Shown here piece after piece: positions 42,239-52,897 of a stretch of DNA of 64,000 nt. The stretch lies in NCBI GenBank assembly GCA_018824405.1, contig JAHJGO010000016.1, forward strand, positions 304,178-368,177. Direction: 5' to 3'. The DNA is from Gammaproteobacteria bacterium. GTDB taxonomy: Bacteria > Pseudomonadota > Gammaproteobacteria > Burkholderiales > Sulfuricellaceae. The notes below the pieces were generated by a model. It did no database searches. It was not told where the DNA came from and saw only the letters and a list, made by a program, of their open reading frames with translations. A program made the position numbers and the translations under genes. The number at the start of each line of letters is the position of its first letter. Position 1 is the first letter of the stretch.

Positions 42239-45200
42239 ATGTCCCTTGATAAACAAACCATCTTCGCAAAAACGCCCAAAGGTATTCTCGAATCCAAGGG
42301 GCGCTGGAGTCTTTTTGCCAGCACTTCGCAAAAGGTACTGGCGCTGATAGACGGGATTTCCACGCTTGAACAGCTATTGGCAGCGTCGGGGATGAAAGAA
42401 AATAAATTTCTGGCTGAGGTGGAAACCTTGCTGCAGGACAGGCTGATTCGCGAATCCTGGACTCCGAATGGCATGTTTACCATCAACGCAGCGCCTCATG
42501 CGCCCCAGGGGATTCAGGTTGCAGTCGAGAATACTCAGGCGTTTATGGAGGCGGTTGAGAAGCAGAAATCCGGCAATAAGAACAAGAAAGAGCTGGAAGA
42601 GGATTTGCTGTCCTTTGACGATATTGAGGAAAAGTTGCGCAGGGAATCCGAGCAGTTGGCCAAGAGAGAGGATGCGACGCGCCAATTGCAGGTTGAGGCA
42701 AAGGTAAAGAAAGACGCCGAGCAGAAGGCGCGTGAGGAAGGAGATCGCAAAAAACGCGAAGCGGCCGAACTCAAGTCCCGTGAGGAGGCTGAGCGCCTCG
42801 CCCGGGAAGCGGCCGAGCGTAAAGTACAGGAGGAAAAGGAACAGAAGGCTCGCGCGGAGGCGCAAGGCAAGGCGCAGGAGGAAGAGGCGAAAAAGAGGGC
42901 AAAAGAGGAGGAAGCCCGCCTTGCACGGGAGGAAGCCGAGCGCAAAGCTCGCGATGCAAGACTTGCGAAGCGGCTGGAGGCGCGCGAGAAAGAAAGGCTG
43001 CGCGCACTTGAAGCGGCGGAGAAGAAAGCAAAAGCGGAAGCGGAGCGCATCTCGATAAGGGAAGCGGAGCGAGTTGCCAAGGAAGAGGCCGAGCGCGCCG
43101 CAAGGGAAGAAGCCGAACGAATCGCACAGGAGGAAGCGGAGCGCAAGGCACGCGAAGAGACCGAACTCAGGGCGAAAGAGGAAGCGGAACGCCTTGCCCG
43201 GGAAGAAGCTGAACGAATCGCGCAGGAAGAAGCGGAGCGCAAGGCACAGGAAGAGGCCGAACTCAAAGCACGCGAAGAGGCCGAGCTCAGGGCAAAAGAG
43301 GAAGCTGAGCGCCTGGCCCGGGAAGAAGCGGAGCGCAAGGCGCAGGAAGAAGCGGAGCGCAAGGCGCAGGAAGAAGCGGAGCGCAAGGCACAGGAAGAGG
43401 CCGAACGCATCGCACGCGAAGAGGCCGAGCTCAGGGCAAAAGAGGAAGCTGAGCGCCTGGCCCGGGAAGAAGCGGAGCGCAAGGCGCAGGAAGAAGCCGA
43501 ACGCATCGCACACGAAGAGGCCGAGCTCAGGGCGAAAGAGGAAGCTGAGCGCCTGGCCCGGGAAGAAGCCGAGCGCAAGGCGCAGGAAGAAGCCGAACGC
43601 AAAGCGCGCGAAGAGGCCGAACTCAGGGCGAAAGAGGAAGCTGAGCGTCTTGCCCGGGAAGAAGCGGAGCGCAAGGCGCAGGAAGAAGCCGAACGCATCG
43701 CACGGGAAGAGGCCGAGCTCAAGTCCCGTAAGGAGGCTGAACGCCTCGCCCGTGAGGAGGCTGAACGCCTCGCAAGGGAGGAAGCAGAGCGCATCGCACG
43801 CGAAGAGGCCGAACTCAGGGCGAAGGAAGAAGCGGAACGCCTTGCCCGGGAGGATGCAGAGCGAATCGCGCAGGAAGAAGCCGAGCGCAAGGCGCGTGAA
43901 GAAGTAGAGCGCAAAGCGCAGGAAGAATCGGAACGCAAAGCGCGTGAAGAGGCCGAACTCAGGGCGAAAGAGGAAGTAGAGCGAATCGCCCGGGAGGAAA
44001 CCGAGCGCAAGGAGCGGGAAGCGGTCGAGCGCAGGTTGAAAGAGGAAGCGGCGCTTCTGGTTCGCGAAGAGGCAGAAGCGACGGAACTTAGAGCTAAAGC
44101 GGATGCTGAGTATGAGGCGCTCGATCAGATAACGCGCTCATTTCCCGTGGAAGATGACGTCACCGTGTATGAGGAGGTTCCCGTGCATGAGGCCGTCCCC
44201 ATGCATGAGGAGGTTGAGCCTGGTCAGCGGTTTGCCAAGGTACTTCCCATTCTTAAATGGAGCGCGGCAGGGATTCTGATACTGCTGATCATCGGTTTGG
44301 CCGGGATTCATTTCGTTACGCTCACTTCAACCCAGAAACGGATTGAAACACTGGTAAGCGCGAGGCTGGGCGAGCCGGTGAAGATGCAATCCTTGCACAT
44401 CACACTCTTTCCATCACCCTACCTCAAACTCAGGCAAGTCGAAATTGGCTCCCAGGCTGGTGTTCGTATTGCAGATGCCCGTATATATGCAGGATGGGGA
44501 ACACTGCTTGGCGACGGCCGCCGGGTCGAACGCATTGAGCTGGAGAAAATTGATCTGGCTGCCGGCGTGCTGGAGAATATGGCTACCTGGCCAGCAAAAA
44601 GTGTGCAGCAGCAGCCCGCCTATGAAATTGGCCAGATAAGCTTCCGCCAGGCAAGTATCGAAGCGGGTGAAGGGGTTCCCCCTCCATTCAGTGGCGAATT
44701 GATTTTTTCAGCTCCGGGGCATATTGAAAAGGCCAGGCTGGAGAGCGAGGATGGTGCGCTGAAAGTGGATTTCTCGCCCGCGGCGGAAGGTCTGGGAGTG
44801 TCTGTCAGCGTACGTGACGTTATTTTGTCGAGCTTCCTGCCGGTCCGCATCGATTCCCTGCAGGCCGCGGGTACGGTAAGCGGCAGGCAAATCCGCTTTG
44901 CCGAACTGAAAGGCAGCAGTCATGGCGGAAAAGTGAGCGGATCATTGCACCTTTCCTGGGATCGGGACTGGTCTGCAAATGGAGATATTCGCATTGTGGG
45001 GGCGAGTATTGCCCCTTCGTCCGGGGCGTCTGATAAACCCTCCGTGTCGGGCAAGTTCGAAGCCGCGCTATCTTTCACGCAGCAGGCAAAAACACCGGGA
45101 AATCTGTTCAGATCGCCGGTAATGACCGGCACTGCAACGCTGCAGGCGGGCAAGGTGGTCGGGTTCGATCTGCCTGCAGCTATTCACTATGGTGTCGAAG

Positions 45201-45460
45201 CGATTTATAGCGCGCACACTGATTTTGATACCTGGGCATTCAAGCTTGAACCGCTTGGCGACAAGCAGGCTTACAAATCGTTGCGAATCGTCGGGCCGGA
45301 TCTGCAACTCGATGGCAGCGCCGAGGTTTCCGCCAAGGGGGCAATATCCGGAGCGGTGAAAATGCAGGTGGAAACCAAGAAAAAGTTGGTTCGCGGCAAC
45401 TACACCCTGGGCGGAACGCTCGAGCGTCCAACCATTCGCCCTGCCGCGTTGTCGAAATGA
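42239..45460 (+). CDS. AsmA-like membrane protein with 480-residue E/R/K/A octad-repeat rod
   Basis: A 1073-residue protein with an unusual build. Residues 1-85 (SKTPKGIL-like start, [30 protein letters not shown]) form a small winged-helix-like head as seen at the start of some PilZ/PatA-type betaproteobacterial proteins. Residues about 140-625 consist of 8-residue units of the form EEAE-R-x-A-[RQK]. The alternation of Glu with Arg/Lys at i+4 predicts a stable single alpha-helix. One membrane helix is at 672-696 ([20 protein letters not shown]). The last 370 residues are AsmA-like ([37 protein letters not shown]). There is no signal peptide, so the rod should be cytoplasmic and the AsmA part periplasmic. 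AsmA proteins move lipids or affect outer-membrane assembly. No homolog of the full fusion comes to mind. Confidence 0.8.
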   Translation: MSLDKQTIFAKTPKGILESKGRWSLFASTSQKVLALIDGISTLEQLLAASGMKENKFLAEVETLLQDRLIRESWTPNGMFTINAAPHAPQGIQVAVENTQAFMEAVEKQKSGNKNKKELEEDLLSFDDIEEKLRRESEQLAKREDATRQLQVEAKVKKDAEQKAREEGDRKKREAAELKSREEAERLAREAAERKVQEEKEQKARAEAQGKAQEEEAKKRAKEEEARLAREEAERKARDARLAKRLEAREKERLRALEAAEKKAKAEAERISIREAERVAKEEAERAAREEAERIAQEEAERKAREETELRAKEEAERLAREEAERIAQEEAERKAQEEAELKAREEAELRAKEEAERLAREEAERKAQEEAERKAQEEAERKAQEEAERIAREEAELRAKEEAERLAREEAERKAQEEAERIAHEEAELRAKEEAERLAREEAERKAQEEAERKAREEAELRAKEEAERLAREEAERKAQEEAERIAREEAELKSRKEAERLAREEAERLAREEAERIAREEAELRAKEEAERLAREDAERIAQEEAERKAREEVERKAQEESERKAREEAELRAKEEVERIAREETERKEREAVERRLKEEAALLVREEAEATELRAKADAEYEALDQITRSFPVEDDVTVYEEVPVHEAVPMHEEVEPGQRFAKVLPILKWSAAGILILLIIGLAGIHFVTLTSTQKRIETLVSARLGEPVKMQSLHITLFPSPYLKLRQVEIGSQAGVRIADARIYAGWGTLLGDGRRVERIELEKIDLAAGVLENMATWPAKSVQQQPAYEIGQISFRQASIEAGEGVPPPFSGELIFSAPGHIEKARLESEDGALKVDFSPAAEGLGVSVSVRDVILSSFLPVRIDSLQAAGTVSGRQIRFAELKGSSHGGKVSGSLHLSWDRDWSANGDIRIVGASIAPSSGASDKPSVSGKFEAALSFTQQAKTPGNLFRSPVMTGTATLQAGKVVGFDLPAAIHYGVEAIYSAHTDFDTWAFKLEPLGDKQAYKSLRIVGPDLQLDGSAEVSAKGAISGAVKMQVETKKKLVRGNYTLGGTLERPTIRPAALSK
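42700..44100 (+). repeat. 24-base coding tandem repeat
   Basis: The DNA behind the octad repeat keeps a 24-base register for about 1.4 kb. For example CCGAGCTCAG recurs at 43281, 43425 and 43521, distances of 144 and 96, both multiples of 24. Units are imperfect, with longer near-identical blocks of about 100 bases, which points to repeated unequal exchange. No frame is lost. The opposite strand shows long open frames purely because of this regularity. Confidence 0.85.
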
Positions 45461-45496
45461 CCAGTCGCCGCCGGAGCGTTTGAATGTTCCCCGCAG

Positions 45497-45862
45497 TCAG
45501 GCGGTAAAAAAATACACTATCACGGACATCCCGAGCAAGGCCAGCGCGATGTTCAAATAGGTGGCTACATGCAGATGATAACCGGGCGGAATCTCCAGTG
45601 GGCGGAGGGTCTTCAATACCTTGATATATTGACTGGTCGAGGCGGCAGCCGCCATCGTGCCGGCCAGCACGAACAGCACGCCGATCCAGAACGAGAAACT
45701 ACGTTGCATTCCGCCGGTCTCATGACCAACGGCCATATGCAAAAACAGTCCAAATCGTTCCACGACGAAGCCGAAGCCCATCCACGCCAGGCTGGTGCGG
45801 TTCCAGGCCAGCAAGGTGCGTTCTGCGGCGAACAGTACACGCGGGTCGTTCAACTCGGACAT
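45497..45862 (-). CDS. YidH/DUF202-family membrane protein
   Basis: A 121-residue inner-membrane protein. The start DPRVLFAAERTLLAWNRTSLAWMGFGF is the DUF202 hallmark, followed by three membrane helices (about residues 20-40, 53-75 and 98-120). YidH/YidG-type proteins are of unknown function. The ATG at 45862 was chosen because the family motif follows directly; upstream extension has no family match. The gene is convergent with the AsmA-like gene (36 bases between stops) and divergent from the lipoprotein at 46224. Confidence 0.88.
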   Translation of the reverse strand: MSELNDPRVLFAAERTLLAWNRTSLAWMGFGFVVERFGLFLHMAVGHETGGMQRSFSFWIGVLFVLAGTMAAAASTSQYIKVLKTLRPLEIPPGYHLHVATYLNIALALLGMSVIVYFFTA

Positions 45863-46223
45863 GTTTTTACTCGTAACATTTTGGATACCATGATAACAAA
45901 ACCAGAAAACCTTGCGCGCCACATTCTCCCTGCCTCCGCGACGATGGTCTGGGTATACGTGATGGCCATCCCCATCGTCAGGCTGCTTCAAATCGGTACA
46001 GCCGAGATGGGTTGGAGCGACTCGAAAAGCACGCAGATATGGCATTCATGATCGGATATGGGCATGGCCATCCGCGCTGTCCTGCTTGCGTTTGGGCTGG
46101 CTTGAAGCACAGTGGGTACATAGGGAAAAAAAGAAGCTGTAATATGTCCTGGCTGCACTTGGCGCTTGGCTCTTTTTTTGTGGCGACCGGCCGTTTGCCG
46201 GACATTATTGTTGAAATGAGTAT
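45863..46223. other. Divergent intergenic region without a recognised gene
   Basis: These 361 bases lie between divergent genes. A possible short frame (46012-46227) has no ribosome binding site or family resemblance. The only structure noted is a weak hairpin CCGGC-CGTTT-GCCGG near 46184-46198. Promoters for both neighbours should be here but could not be placed. Confidence 0.4.
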
Positions 46224-46736
46224 ATGAAAATCCACCCAACCTTTCCCGGCCTGATGGCAACCTTATTCCTCGCTGGCTGCGCCGTCATTCCTTTGCCCAG
46301 AACAGACAGCGCTCTCATGATGCTGACCCCGGACGAAGTGCAGAAAAGCGGGCAAGTCGGGGTAAAGGTGCGCTGGGGTGGCGAAATCATTCGGATTTCG
46401 CCCGAGCCGGCGCAAACCTGTTTCGAAATTTCCAGCCGGCCACTGGATGAGGAGGGAGAGCCACTGAAAACCGACCGCACTTTCGGCCGGTTCATGGCTT
46501 GCGCCAAAGAATTTTACGAGCCATCTGTCTACGCTGCTTCAAGGAAGCTCACCGTGATCGGGGAACTGGCGCCAGCCGTAGTGGGGAAGGTCGGTGAGCA
46601 TGAGTATCTCTATCCCATGGTCAAGGTCGAGGCGCTGCACCTCTGGCCAGTGCCCCAGCCCGTCTACTATCCGCCAACGTTTTTTTACGATCCGTTCTGG
46701 GATTTCCCTTTCCGTTACCCCTTCCGCCGCCGGTAA
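46224..46736 (+). CDS. Slp-like outer-membrane lipoprotein
   Basis: A 170-residue lipoprotein. The signal peptide ends in the lipobox FLAGC (Cys19). The body GQVGVKVRWGGEIIRISPEP, TCFEISSRPLDEEGEPL, FGRFMACAKEFYEPSVYAAS, and RKLTVIGELAPAVVGKVGEH, YLYPMVKVEALHLWP matches the Slp/YeaY family of starvation-induced outer-membrane lipoproteins. The tail is rich in Pro, Tyr and Phe (FFYDPFWDFPFRYPFRRR). Its likely place is the inner leaflet of the outer membrane. The neighbouring receiver-HPt gene starts 218 bases on. Confidence 0.85.
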   Translation: MKIHPTFPGLMATLFLAGCAVIPLPRTDSALMMLTPDEVQKSGQVGVKVRWGGEIIRISPEPAQTCFEISSRPLDEEGEPLKTDRTFGRFMACAKEFYEPSVYAASRKLTVIGELAPAVVGKVGEHEYLYPMVKVEALHLWPVPQPVYYPPTFFYDPFWDFPFRYPFRRR

Positions 46737-46954
46737 ACTGTAAAACACCCGCCTGACGTCTTTGAACCCGCGTGAAAATACTTTTGAACGGGTACGCATT
46801 CAACCCGATTTCAAATTAAAATCAATTCGGATCGATGCTTTTCCTGGTCGGGACGCTGCTGCGCTCATAATTTTTCCTGGCGCACTTTCTGTCTCGGTTT
46901 GTCATCCTGTAATAACAGGCCCTAATTCGCACAAAAAATCAGGCGAAGTGTTTC

Positions 46955-47656
46955 ATGGCAAATTCAGCCCCTCCTGTTAACGACGATCAGCGCCGCCCGC
47001 CCGGCCTGAAATTCATGCGGGCGCTGGTGGTGGATGATGTCGATATCAACCGGGAGATGTTCAGGATGCATCTGGAGTTTGCTGCTCAGCATATCGACGA
47101 AGCCGCGGATGGATTTGCAGCACTGGATATGTTCAAACGGTACCGCTACGATGTCGTGCTGCTGGACATTGAAATGCCCGGACTCGATGGCTACGACACC
47201 ATGGCCGAGATGCGCAAATGGGAACAGCAGCATCAGAAGCCCGGAACCCCGATTCTGGCTGTCACCTCCAGTGACTTTCCCGGGGACAGGCAGCGCATTC
47301 TGGATGCAGGCGCCAGCGCTTACCTGGCAAAACCGCTGAAGCAAAAAGACCTGATGAATGCTTTGCAACTGCTTCAGTTCACCGAACCAGCGCCACACCC
47401 GCTGGCAAACCTGTTTCCCAAAGTGTTTGATTATGCCGACGCCATGCTGGGTGAGCTGGAAGCTTTCGACGAGCCCGAAGCGATTTCAAAAAAACTGCAT
47501 CAATTACGCGGCATGATGGCTGTTTATGGCTTTGAAAGTTTTGCAGAGCGCGTGAGGCTAGTGCAATTGGCGATGCAACAGGAAGGAATGCCGAAAAAAA
47601 CAGATTTTGCCCAGTTGCGCAAAGAACTGCGCGACCTGAAAACTGCCTCCACATAA
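46955..47656 (+). CDS. Receiver-HPt protein
   Basis: A 233-residue protein. A receiver domain (residues 20-140) has VVDDVD, phospho-Asp71 in VVLLDIEMPGLDG, VTSSD and YLAKPLK with Lys126. The C-terminal helical part (about 150-230) contains KKLHQLRGMMAVYGF, an HPt-like motif in which His182 is in the position of the phosphotransfer histidine. It has no output domain and could relay phosphate in a multistep phosphorelay, for example with the hybrid kinase at 50413, which lies downstream after the receptor and YfiR-like genes. The ribosome binding site is weak (GGCGAAG). Confidence 0.82.
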   Translation: MANSAPPVNDDQRRPPGLKFMRALVVDDVDINREMFRMHLEFAAQHIDEAADGFAALDMFKRYRYDVVLLDIEMPGLDGYDTMAEMRKWEQQHQKPGTPILAVTSSDFPGDRQRILDAGASAYLAKPLKQKDLMNALQLLQFTEPAPHPLANLFPKVFDYADAMLGELEAFDEPEAISKKLHQLRGMMAVYGFESFAERVRLVQLAMQQEGMPKKTDFAQLRKELRDLKTAST

Positions 47657-47716
47657 CCCATTTGGCTGTTAAGAAAAAAATCGAGAGGAGAGCTCCCAAC
47701 TTGGGGAGAAGGGAAC

Positions 47717-49759
47717 ATGAAGATACTTGCGCCTGTGATACCGTTTCTTGGCTTGTTCCTGACCTTAACCGCCCATGCGGATAGCGGTGCAGGAATGGAT
47801 CAGCTGCTGTCATTAAACCTGGAGGAGCTGACAAAAACCAAAATCAAGATCTCCACCAATACCGAGCAGGCACTTTCCAAGGCGCCGTCCGTGGTCTCGG
47901 TCATCACGGCGGAAGACATCAGGGCCACCGGTGCGAGCAACCTCACCGAGATATTGCAAAGCGTTCCCGGCATCTATATCAAACCCAATCTGTTCGGATT
48001 CAAGCCGCAGGTAACATTTCGCGGCGCCGCGCCCACTCACACCCTGCTGATGGTGAATGGCATCCCAATGCGAGATCTGCTGTGGTCCTCCGGTATTTAC
48101 GGGAAGGGGCTGACGACGAGCATGATCGAGCGGGTCGAGATCATTCGCGGTCCCGGCTCGGCCCTGTTCGGTTCGGATGCTTCTGCTGGCGTGGTCAATG
48201 TCATCACCAAAACCGCGGGCAAGATCGAGCAGGTCGAAGCAGGCGCGCGCGCTGGCAGTTTCGATACGCAGGCAGGCTGGGTGCAGGGCGGGGGCAACTG
48301 GAACGGCTTTGATCTCGGCTTTACTGCGGAGCTGTCGCACACCGGTGGCCACAATCCGTTCATCGCGGTGGATGGCCAGACTGCTTCCGACCTGATATAT
48401 GGCACCCGTGTTTCCTCCGCGCCCGGTAATGCGCGCTATGGCTGGGACGGCGCGGATCTCCGCTTCTCCATGGCCAGAGGTAACTGGCGCCTTCTGGCCG
48501 ACCACCTTGCTCACAGTAATGTGGAAGTCGGGCTGACGGGCGCTGCCGTACTGGATCCGCTGACCCGGGGGAGCGACAGCCGGTCCAACATCCAGCTGCT
48601 TTACAGCGATAATGAATTTGCCCGGAACTGGGGCCTGAATGCGGAAGCCCGCTATTTTCACCTTGACTACACTTCCGGGGACGGATACTACGAGCGCCCT
48701 CCAGGCTATGCCGACGCAAGCGGAACCTATCCCGATGGCTTCATCAATCGAATGAGATCGGCCGAACGCGGCTTCGTGGTCGAGGGCAGCGCCCTGTACA
48801 GCGGCCTGAAGCAGCATGCCATCCGGCTGGGCGGGGGGTACAGCTCGGAAAATCTTTATCTTGCCGAACAGTACATCAACCTCGGAACGGGGCCTGATGG
48901 AAGCCCGCTTCCGGCCGGCGGGCCGCTGGTCAATCTTTCGGATTCGCCCTATGTCTTCGCGCCGGAGAAAACGCGTGAGATCAGCTACCTCTTTCTCCAG
49001 GACGTATGGACTCTCGCACGTGATCTGGAACTGACCGCCGGTGCACGCTATGACCATTACTCGGACTTTGGCCGCTCGATCAACCCCCGCCTGGCGCTGG
49101 TCTGGCAGAGTACGGACAGGCTCACGACGAAACTGATGTACGGCGAGGCGTTCCGTGCACCGACCTACCTGCAGCTTTATGCTCTGACCGCTGCCACCAC
49201 ACCCAATCCTGATCTCAAGCCGGAACGTTCCCAAACATGGGATCTGTTATTTTCATATCAAGCCTCGAAGGATATGATCCTGAGCCTTGATTTATACCAG
49301 TTCGAACAGCGTGACCTCATTGCTACCGATTCGTTAAATCAATTCCAGAATACTTGCCACAACCTGGCTCAGGGCGTTGAGCTGGAGGCCAAATGGCAGG
49401 CAACAAAGGCGCTGAGGGTCTCTGGCAACCTGAACTATCGCGAGGACAGCACGTTCAACACTATTCCCGGCCAGAATGCCTACCTTCGCACGGACTGGGC
49501 GTTCATGCCCCGCTGGAACTGGAACGTGCAGGCTAACTGGATTGGCAGGCATCCGTCCTATGGTTCGCGTGCGCCAATAGGCTCCTATACCCTGATAGAC
49601 AGCACGATCCGCTATTCCCGCAAGCGTGACTGGGAGTTTGCCGCGTCCATCCGCAATCTGTTTGATGTGGATGCACGGGAATACAGCAGCAGTTCCCTGC
49701 TCAATAACCTGCCGCTGCCCGGGCGAAGTTTCTACGCTGAAGTGCGCTACAAGTTTTAG
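47717..49759 (+). CDS. TonB-dependent outer-membrane receptor
   Basis: A 680-residue receptor with a signal peptide (about residues 1-22, AHA-D). The plug domain (about 45-160) contains ALSKAPSVVSVITAEDIRAT, LTEILQSVPGIYIKPN, RGAAPTHTLLMVNGIPM and IERVEIIRGPGSALFGSDAS. A 22-strand barrel follows, ending in the aromatic RSFYAEVRYKF. The closest groups are colicin I/vitamin B12/FepA-type receptors; the ligand cannot be read. The ATG has a strong site GGGAGAAGGGAAC, and a short hairpin (CTCCC/GGGAG) lies just before it. It is followed by the YfiR-like and hybrid kinase genes, a known type of neighbourhood in which uptake and signalling are linked. Confidence 0.92.
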   Translation: MKILAPVIPFLGLFLTLTAHADSGAGMDQLLSLNLEELTKTKIKISTNTEQALSKAPSVVSVITAEDIRATGASNLTEILQSVPGIYIKPNLFGFKPQVTFRGAAPTHTLLMVNGIPMRDLLWSSGIYGKGLTTSMIERVEIIRGPGSALFGSDASAGVVNVITKTAGKIEQVEAGARAGSFDTQAGWVQGGGNWNGFDLGFTAELSHTGGHNPFIAVDGQTASDLIYGTRVSSAPGNARYGWDGADLRFSMARGNWRLLADHLAHSNVEVGLTGAAVLDPLTRGSDSRSNIQLLYSDNEFARNWGLNAEARYFHLDYTSGDGYYERPPGYADASGTYPDGFINRMRSAERGFVVEGSALYSGLKQHAIRLGGGYSSENLYLAEQYINLGTGPDGSPLPAGGPLVNLSDSPYVFAPEKTREISYLFLQDVWTLARDLELTAGARYDHYSDFGRSINPRLALVWQSTDRLTTKLMYGEAFRAPTYLQLYALTAATTPNPDLKPERSQTWDLLFSYQASKDMILSLDLYQFEQRDLIATDSLNQFQNTCHNLAQGVELEAKWQATKALRVSGNLNYREDSTFNTIPGQNAYLRTDWAFMPRWNWNVQANWIGRHPSYGSRAPIGSYTLIDSTIRYSRKRDWEFAASIRNLFDVDAREYSSSSLLNNLPLPGRSFYAEVRYKF

Positions 49760-49880
49760 TCAGGGTTATCGCACATAACGCCTGATTGAAATGATGATAG
49801 CATTATGCAATGAGATACGGAAAGCGATGCCCCAAGGGGGTGTGGGGTTTTTATTGCCGGGCACCTGGTCTGCCAGGCTG

Positions 49881-50426
49881 ATGCCCATTCTGATGCGCTT
49901 CCTGGGAAAGTTCCGCCTTGCTGCAGCCTTCATGCTTTTGGCTGGATTGGCCTGCACGCCAGCCACGGCTCAGGACATGCCGAGCGAGCAATCCTTGCGT
50001 GCGGCTATGGTATTCAATTTTCTCAAGTTTACCGAGTTTCCGCCCGAATCGATCGCCAACGTTCAGCGCATGCGCTTGTGTATCGCCGTAGGGGATGTAC
50101 GTCAGGCCGAGGCGCTGCTCGCGCTTTCAGGGCGCAGGGCATGGAGCCGCGAACTGGTCGTTGTTCGTCTCTCCGGGCGGGGAGACGATTGCCATGTGCT
50201 TTATGTCGATTCACGTCAGCGCTGGGGTGCGATCGAGGAACAGCGCATTTTTCCTCATGCCCTCACGATCGGAGATTATCCAGGCTTCGCGCGGGACGGC
50301 GGGATGATCGAAATCGCCTTGCAGGAAGACGGCGCCCGCTTTGACATCAACCTGATGGGGGGTCGGCGCGCCGGCTTCCGCTTCTCTCCCCAGCTGTTGC
50401 GTCTGGCGCGCCATGTCCATGAATAA
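49881..50426 (+). CDS. YfiR-like (DUF4154) periplasmic protein
   Basis: A 181-residue exported protein. The signal peptide ([20 protein letters not shown], ending ATA-Q) precedes a DUF4154 domain: [71 protein letters not shown] and [20 protein letters not shown]. YfiR holds back a membrane diguanylate cyclase (YfiN) from the periplasm in Pseudomonas; here the partner is likely the hybrid kinase, whose gene overlaps by 14 bases. The start is uncertain between 49881 and 49893, and upstream in-frame starts would hide the signal peptide. Confidence 0.85.
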   Translation: MPILMRFLGKFRLAAAFMLLAGLACTPATAQDMPSEQSLRAAMVFNFLKFTEFPPESIANVQRMRLCIAVGDVRQAEALLALSGRRAWSRELVVVRLSGRGDDCHVLYVDSRQRWGAIEEQRIFPHALTIGDYPGFARDGGMIEIALQEDGARFDINLMGGRRAGFRFSPQLLRLARHVHE

Positions 50427-52803
50427 GCTACCGCACATCGGCTCGATTTTCGACCGTCGATCGATCCGCTATCCGTTTGTCCGGCTGATTCTTTTAGTTA
50501 CCCTGCTGGGTGTCGGTCTGGCACTCATCACTGACGCCGTGCTCACGCTCGACCACCAGCGCAAGGACATTCATCGCACTTTGACGGCGGCTGCCAATGC
50601 GGCCGGCACCGCTGCCAGTGCGGCAGTTGCCTTCCATGATGCGAAGGCTGCGCGCGAGGTTCTGAAAATGTTCGAGGCTTATCCGGAGATCAAGGCCGCA
50701 GCCCTCTACCGGCAAGAAGGCCACCGCCTTGCCAGCTATGGAGACGAACGCCTCCTTCCGTCGGATGCACATGCTATCGGGCCATCCGCTTCGGATATCG
50801 TGCCGCTGGCTAACACGGCCACCCTGCATTTGCCCATCCTGGTCGATGATACCCCCCTCGGTACCGTCTATATTCAGGCGCGCCTGGACGCCTTCTGGCG
50901 CACCTACCTCAGCGCGGTTGCGACGACTTTCTTCGCCGGTATCAGCATCGGATTACTGGTTCTGGTTCTGGCCTTGCGCTTTCTCAACCGCATCATTTTG
51001 CCAGTCCGCCAACTGGCGGAAGCGGCGAACGACGCACGCCTGCAGCAGGATTTCATTCCGCGCGCGATTCCTGCCGAGGACAATGAGATTGGCGATCTGG
51101 TCGGCAACTTCAACGCCCTGCTCGTGGAAATCGAGGCCGGCAGGAAATTGCAGCAGAATCAAAAGGACGAACTGGGGCACCTGGTGGAGAGCCGCACCAG
51201 AGAGCTTTCCCGTGCGAACCGCGAACTGGCCGCCGCCAAGGAGGCCGCCGAGTCAGCAACGCAAGCCAAGAGCGACTTCCTCGCCAACATGAGCCATGAG
51301 ATCCGCACGCCGATGAATGCGATCATCGGGATGACGCAACTGGCGCTGGCAACTGAATTGGCGCCCAGGCAGCGCAACTACCTGGAGAAGGTCGATAGCG
51401 CTGCCAATGGCCTGCTCGGCATCATCAACGGCATCCTCGATTTCTCCAAGATCGAAGCTGACAAGATGGAGCTGGAGTCAACCGATTTCAGCCTCGATCA
51501 GGTGATACAACATTTGAAGGACATTAATGCCACTCAAGCGCAGGAAAAAGGCCTGGAACTGCGTTTCAACATCGGCATCGACGTGCCAGGCACACTGGTC
51601 GGCGATGCCTTGCGCCTGGAACAGATTCTGACCAATCTGATCAACAACGCCATTAAATTCACCGACCGGGGCAACATCACCCTTGCCATACTTCGTATTC
51701 CTGCCGATTCAGGTCGCGTGCGCCTGCGCTTTGATGTCGCCGACACCGGGATAGGCTTGAACGAGAATCAACGGCAGCACTTGTTCAACCCTTTTACCCA
51801 GGCTGACAGCTCGACCACCCGGAAGTATGGTGGCACAGGTCTGGGCTTATCCATCTGCAAGCGGCTGGTTGAGATGATGGAAGGCGAAATCGGCGTGGAA
51901 AGCGTGCCTGGAATCGGTAGCACGTTCTTCTTCAGCGCAAGTTTCGGGGTGCAAACCGGACAGCCGCAAATCACGTCAGATGAATCCCGCCTTCAGCACC
52001 TCGCCCTGGGTGACGAGCAGCGACTGCACGGCGCTTTTCTGCTGCTGGTCGAGGATAACGAGGTCAACCGGGAATTAACGCTGGACATTCTCAGCTATGC
52101 GGGTATTCGCGCCGATGTTGCCGTGAATGGGGCAGAAGCGGTGGAGATGGTCAGCCGCGTCGACTACGATGGCGTGCTGATGGATTGTCAGATGCCAGTC
52201 ATGGACGGCTACGAAGCCACCCGGAAAATTCGCGCCGATGCACACTATGCCGATTTGCCCATCATTGCCATGACCGCGAACGCTCTGCCCGGAGACCGGG
52301 ATAAGTGCATCGCCAGCGGCATGAACGAGCAAATCACCAAGCCGATCAATGTCAGACAGTTATTCCTGATCCTGGATCGCTGGGTGAAGTCGCAACCGCC
52401 TCGGGAAGATACGGCGGTTGCCAGTGCAGCGCTTCATGAAACCAGCATGCCGCAGCTTGCCGGTGTGAATATGGATGAGGCAATGGAATGCGTTAACGGC
52501 AATATTGCGCTATATCGCAAGTTACTGATGCTGTTCCGGGAAAAGCAGGCCGATGCGGTCGAGCATATCCGCGCGGCATGGCAGTCTGGCGACCATGAAA
52601 CCGCGGCTCGTCTGGCGCATACGCTCCGGGGGTTGGCAGCCAACATCGGCGCCGAGGATCTGGTCAACAAAATCAGGGAGCTCGAAGCGGCTTTACGCAA
52701 CGGGCAGGACGAACTGGCAGCAAGCTGGCTGAAAGAGGTTGACCAGTTCCAGCAGGCTTTGCTGGGAGAGATTGACCGCGCCATGCCGCGCGGATCCAGC
52801 TAG
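50413..52803 (+). CDS. Hybrid sensor kinase (sensor-HAMP-HisKA-HATPase-REC-HPt)
   Basis: A 796-residue kinase. Membrane helices at about residues 23-43 and 165-187 enclose a CHASE8-like periplasmic domain ([20 protein letters not shown], as in YfiN). HAMP follows at about 190-240, then HisKA with His295 ([13 protein letters not shown]) and an HATPase with [18 protein letters not shown] and [13 protein letters not shown] receiver has Asp591 ([12 protein letters not shown]), and an HPt domain has His736 ([14 protein letters not shown]). The architecture is that of BarA/ArcB-like multistep kinases, but with a YfiN-type sensor. With the overlapping YfiR-like gene it may form a periplasmic-repressor/sensor pair. 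The final acceptor may be the receiver at 46955. No DNA-binding regulator is adjacent. Confidence 0.92.
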   Translation: MSMNKLPHIGSIFDRRSIRYPFVRLILLVTLLGVGLALITDAVLTLDHQRKDIHRTLTAAANAAGTAASAAVAFHDAKAAREVLKMFEAYPEIKAAALYRQEGHRLASYGDERLLPSDAHAIGPSASDIVPLANTATLHLPILVDDTPLGTVYIQARLDAFWRTYLSAVATTFFAGISIGLLVLVLALRFLNRIILPVRQLAEAANDARLQQDFIPRAIPAEDNEIGDLVGNFNALLVEIEAGRKLQQNQKDELGHLVESRTRELSRANRELAAAKEAAESATQAKSDFLANMSHEIRTPMNAIIGMTQLALATELAPRQRNYLEKVDSAANGLLGIINGILDFSKIEADKMELESTDFSLDQVIQHLKDINATQAQEKGLELRFNIGIDVPGTLVGDALRLEQILTNLINNAIKFTDRGNITLAILRIPADSGRVRLRFDVADTGIGLNENQRQHLFNPFTQADSSTTRKYGGTGLGLSICKRLVEMMEGEIGVESVPGIGSTFFFSASFGVQTGQPQITSDESRLQHLALGDEQRLHGAFLLLVEDNEVNRELTLDILSYAGIRADVAVNGAEAVEMVSRVDYDGVLMDCQMPVMDGYEATRKIRADAHYADLPIIAMTANALPGDRDKCIASGMNEQITKPINVRQLFLILDRWVKSQPPREDTAVASAALHETSMPQLAGVNMDEAMECVNGNIALYRKLLMLFREKQADAVEHIRAAWQSGDHETAARLAHTLRGLAANIGAEDLVNKIRELEAALRNGQDELAASWLKEVDQFQQALLGEIDRAMPRGSS

Positions 52804-52897
52804 GCAGAAGTGCAGAGGTGGCGGGCAGCTATCATGATGCCCGGTATGAGGGGTTATGAGCTGTGCCAGGCACTCAAGCTGAAATGCCATTCGCAGT

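Noticed and set aside
42374..44010. Long minus-strand open frames of 379 and 491 codons
   Set aside because: They are the antisense image of the 24-base repeat in the AsmA-like gene; composition is Ser/Ala/Arg or Phe/Leu monotony without any domain or ribosome binding site.
42700..44100. Possible CRISPR-like or satellite array
   Set aside because: The repeats are in frame, have no spacers and encode the octad helix; no cas genes are present.
46012..46227. 71-codon plus-strand frame before the Slp-like gene
   Set aside because: TTG start, no ribosome binding site, no recognisable domain; it runs into the lipoprotein promoter region.
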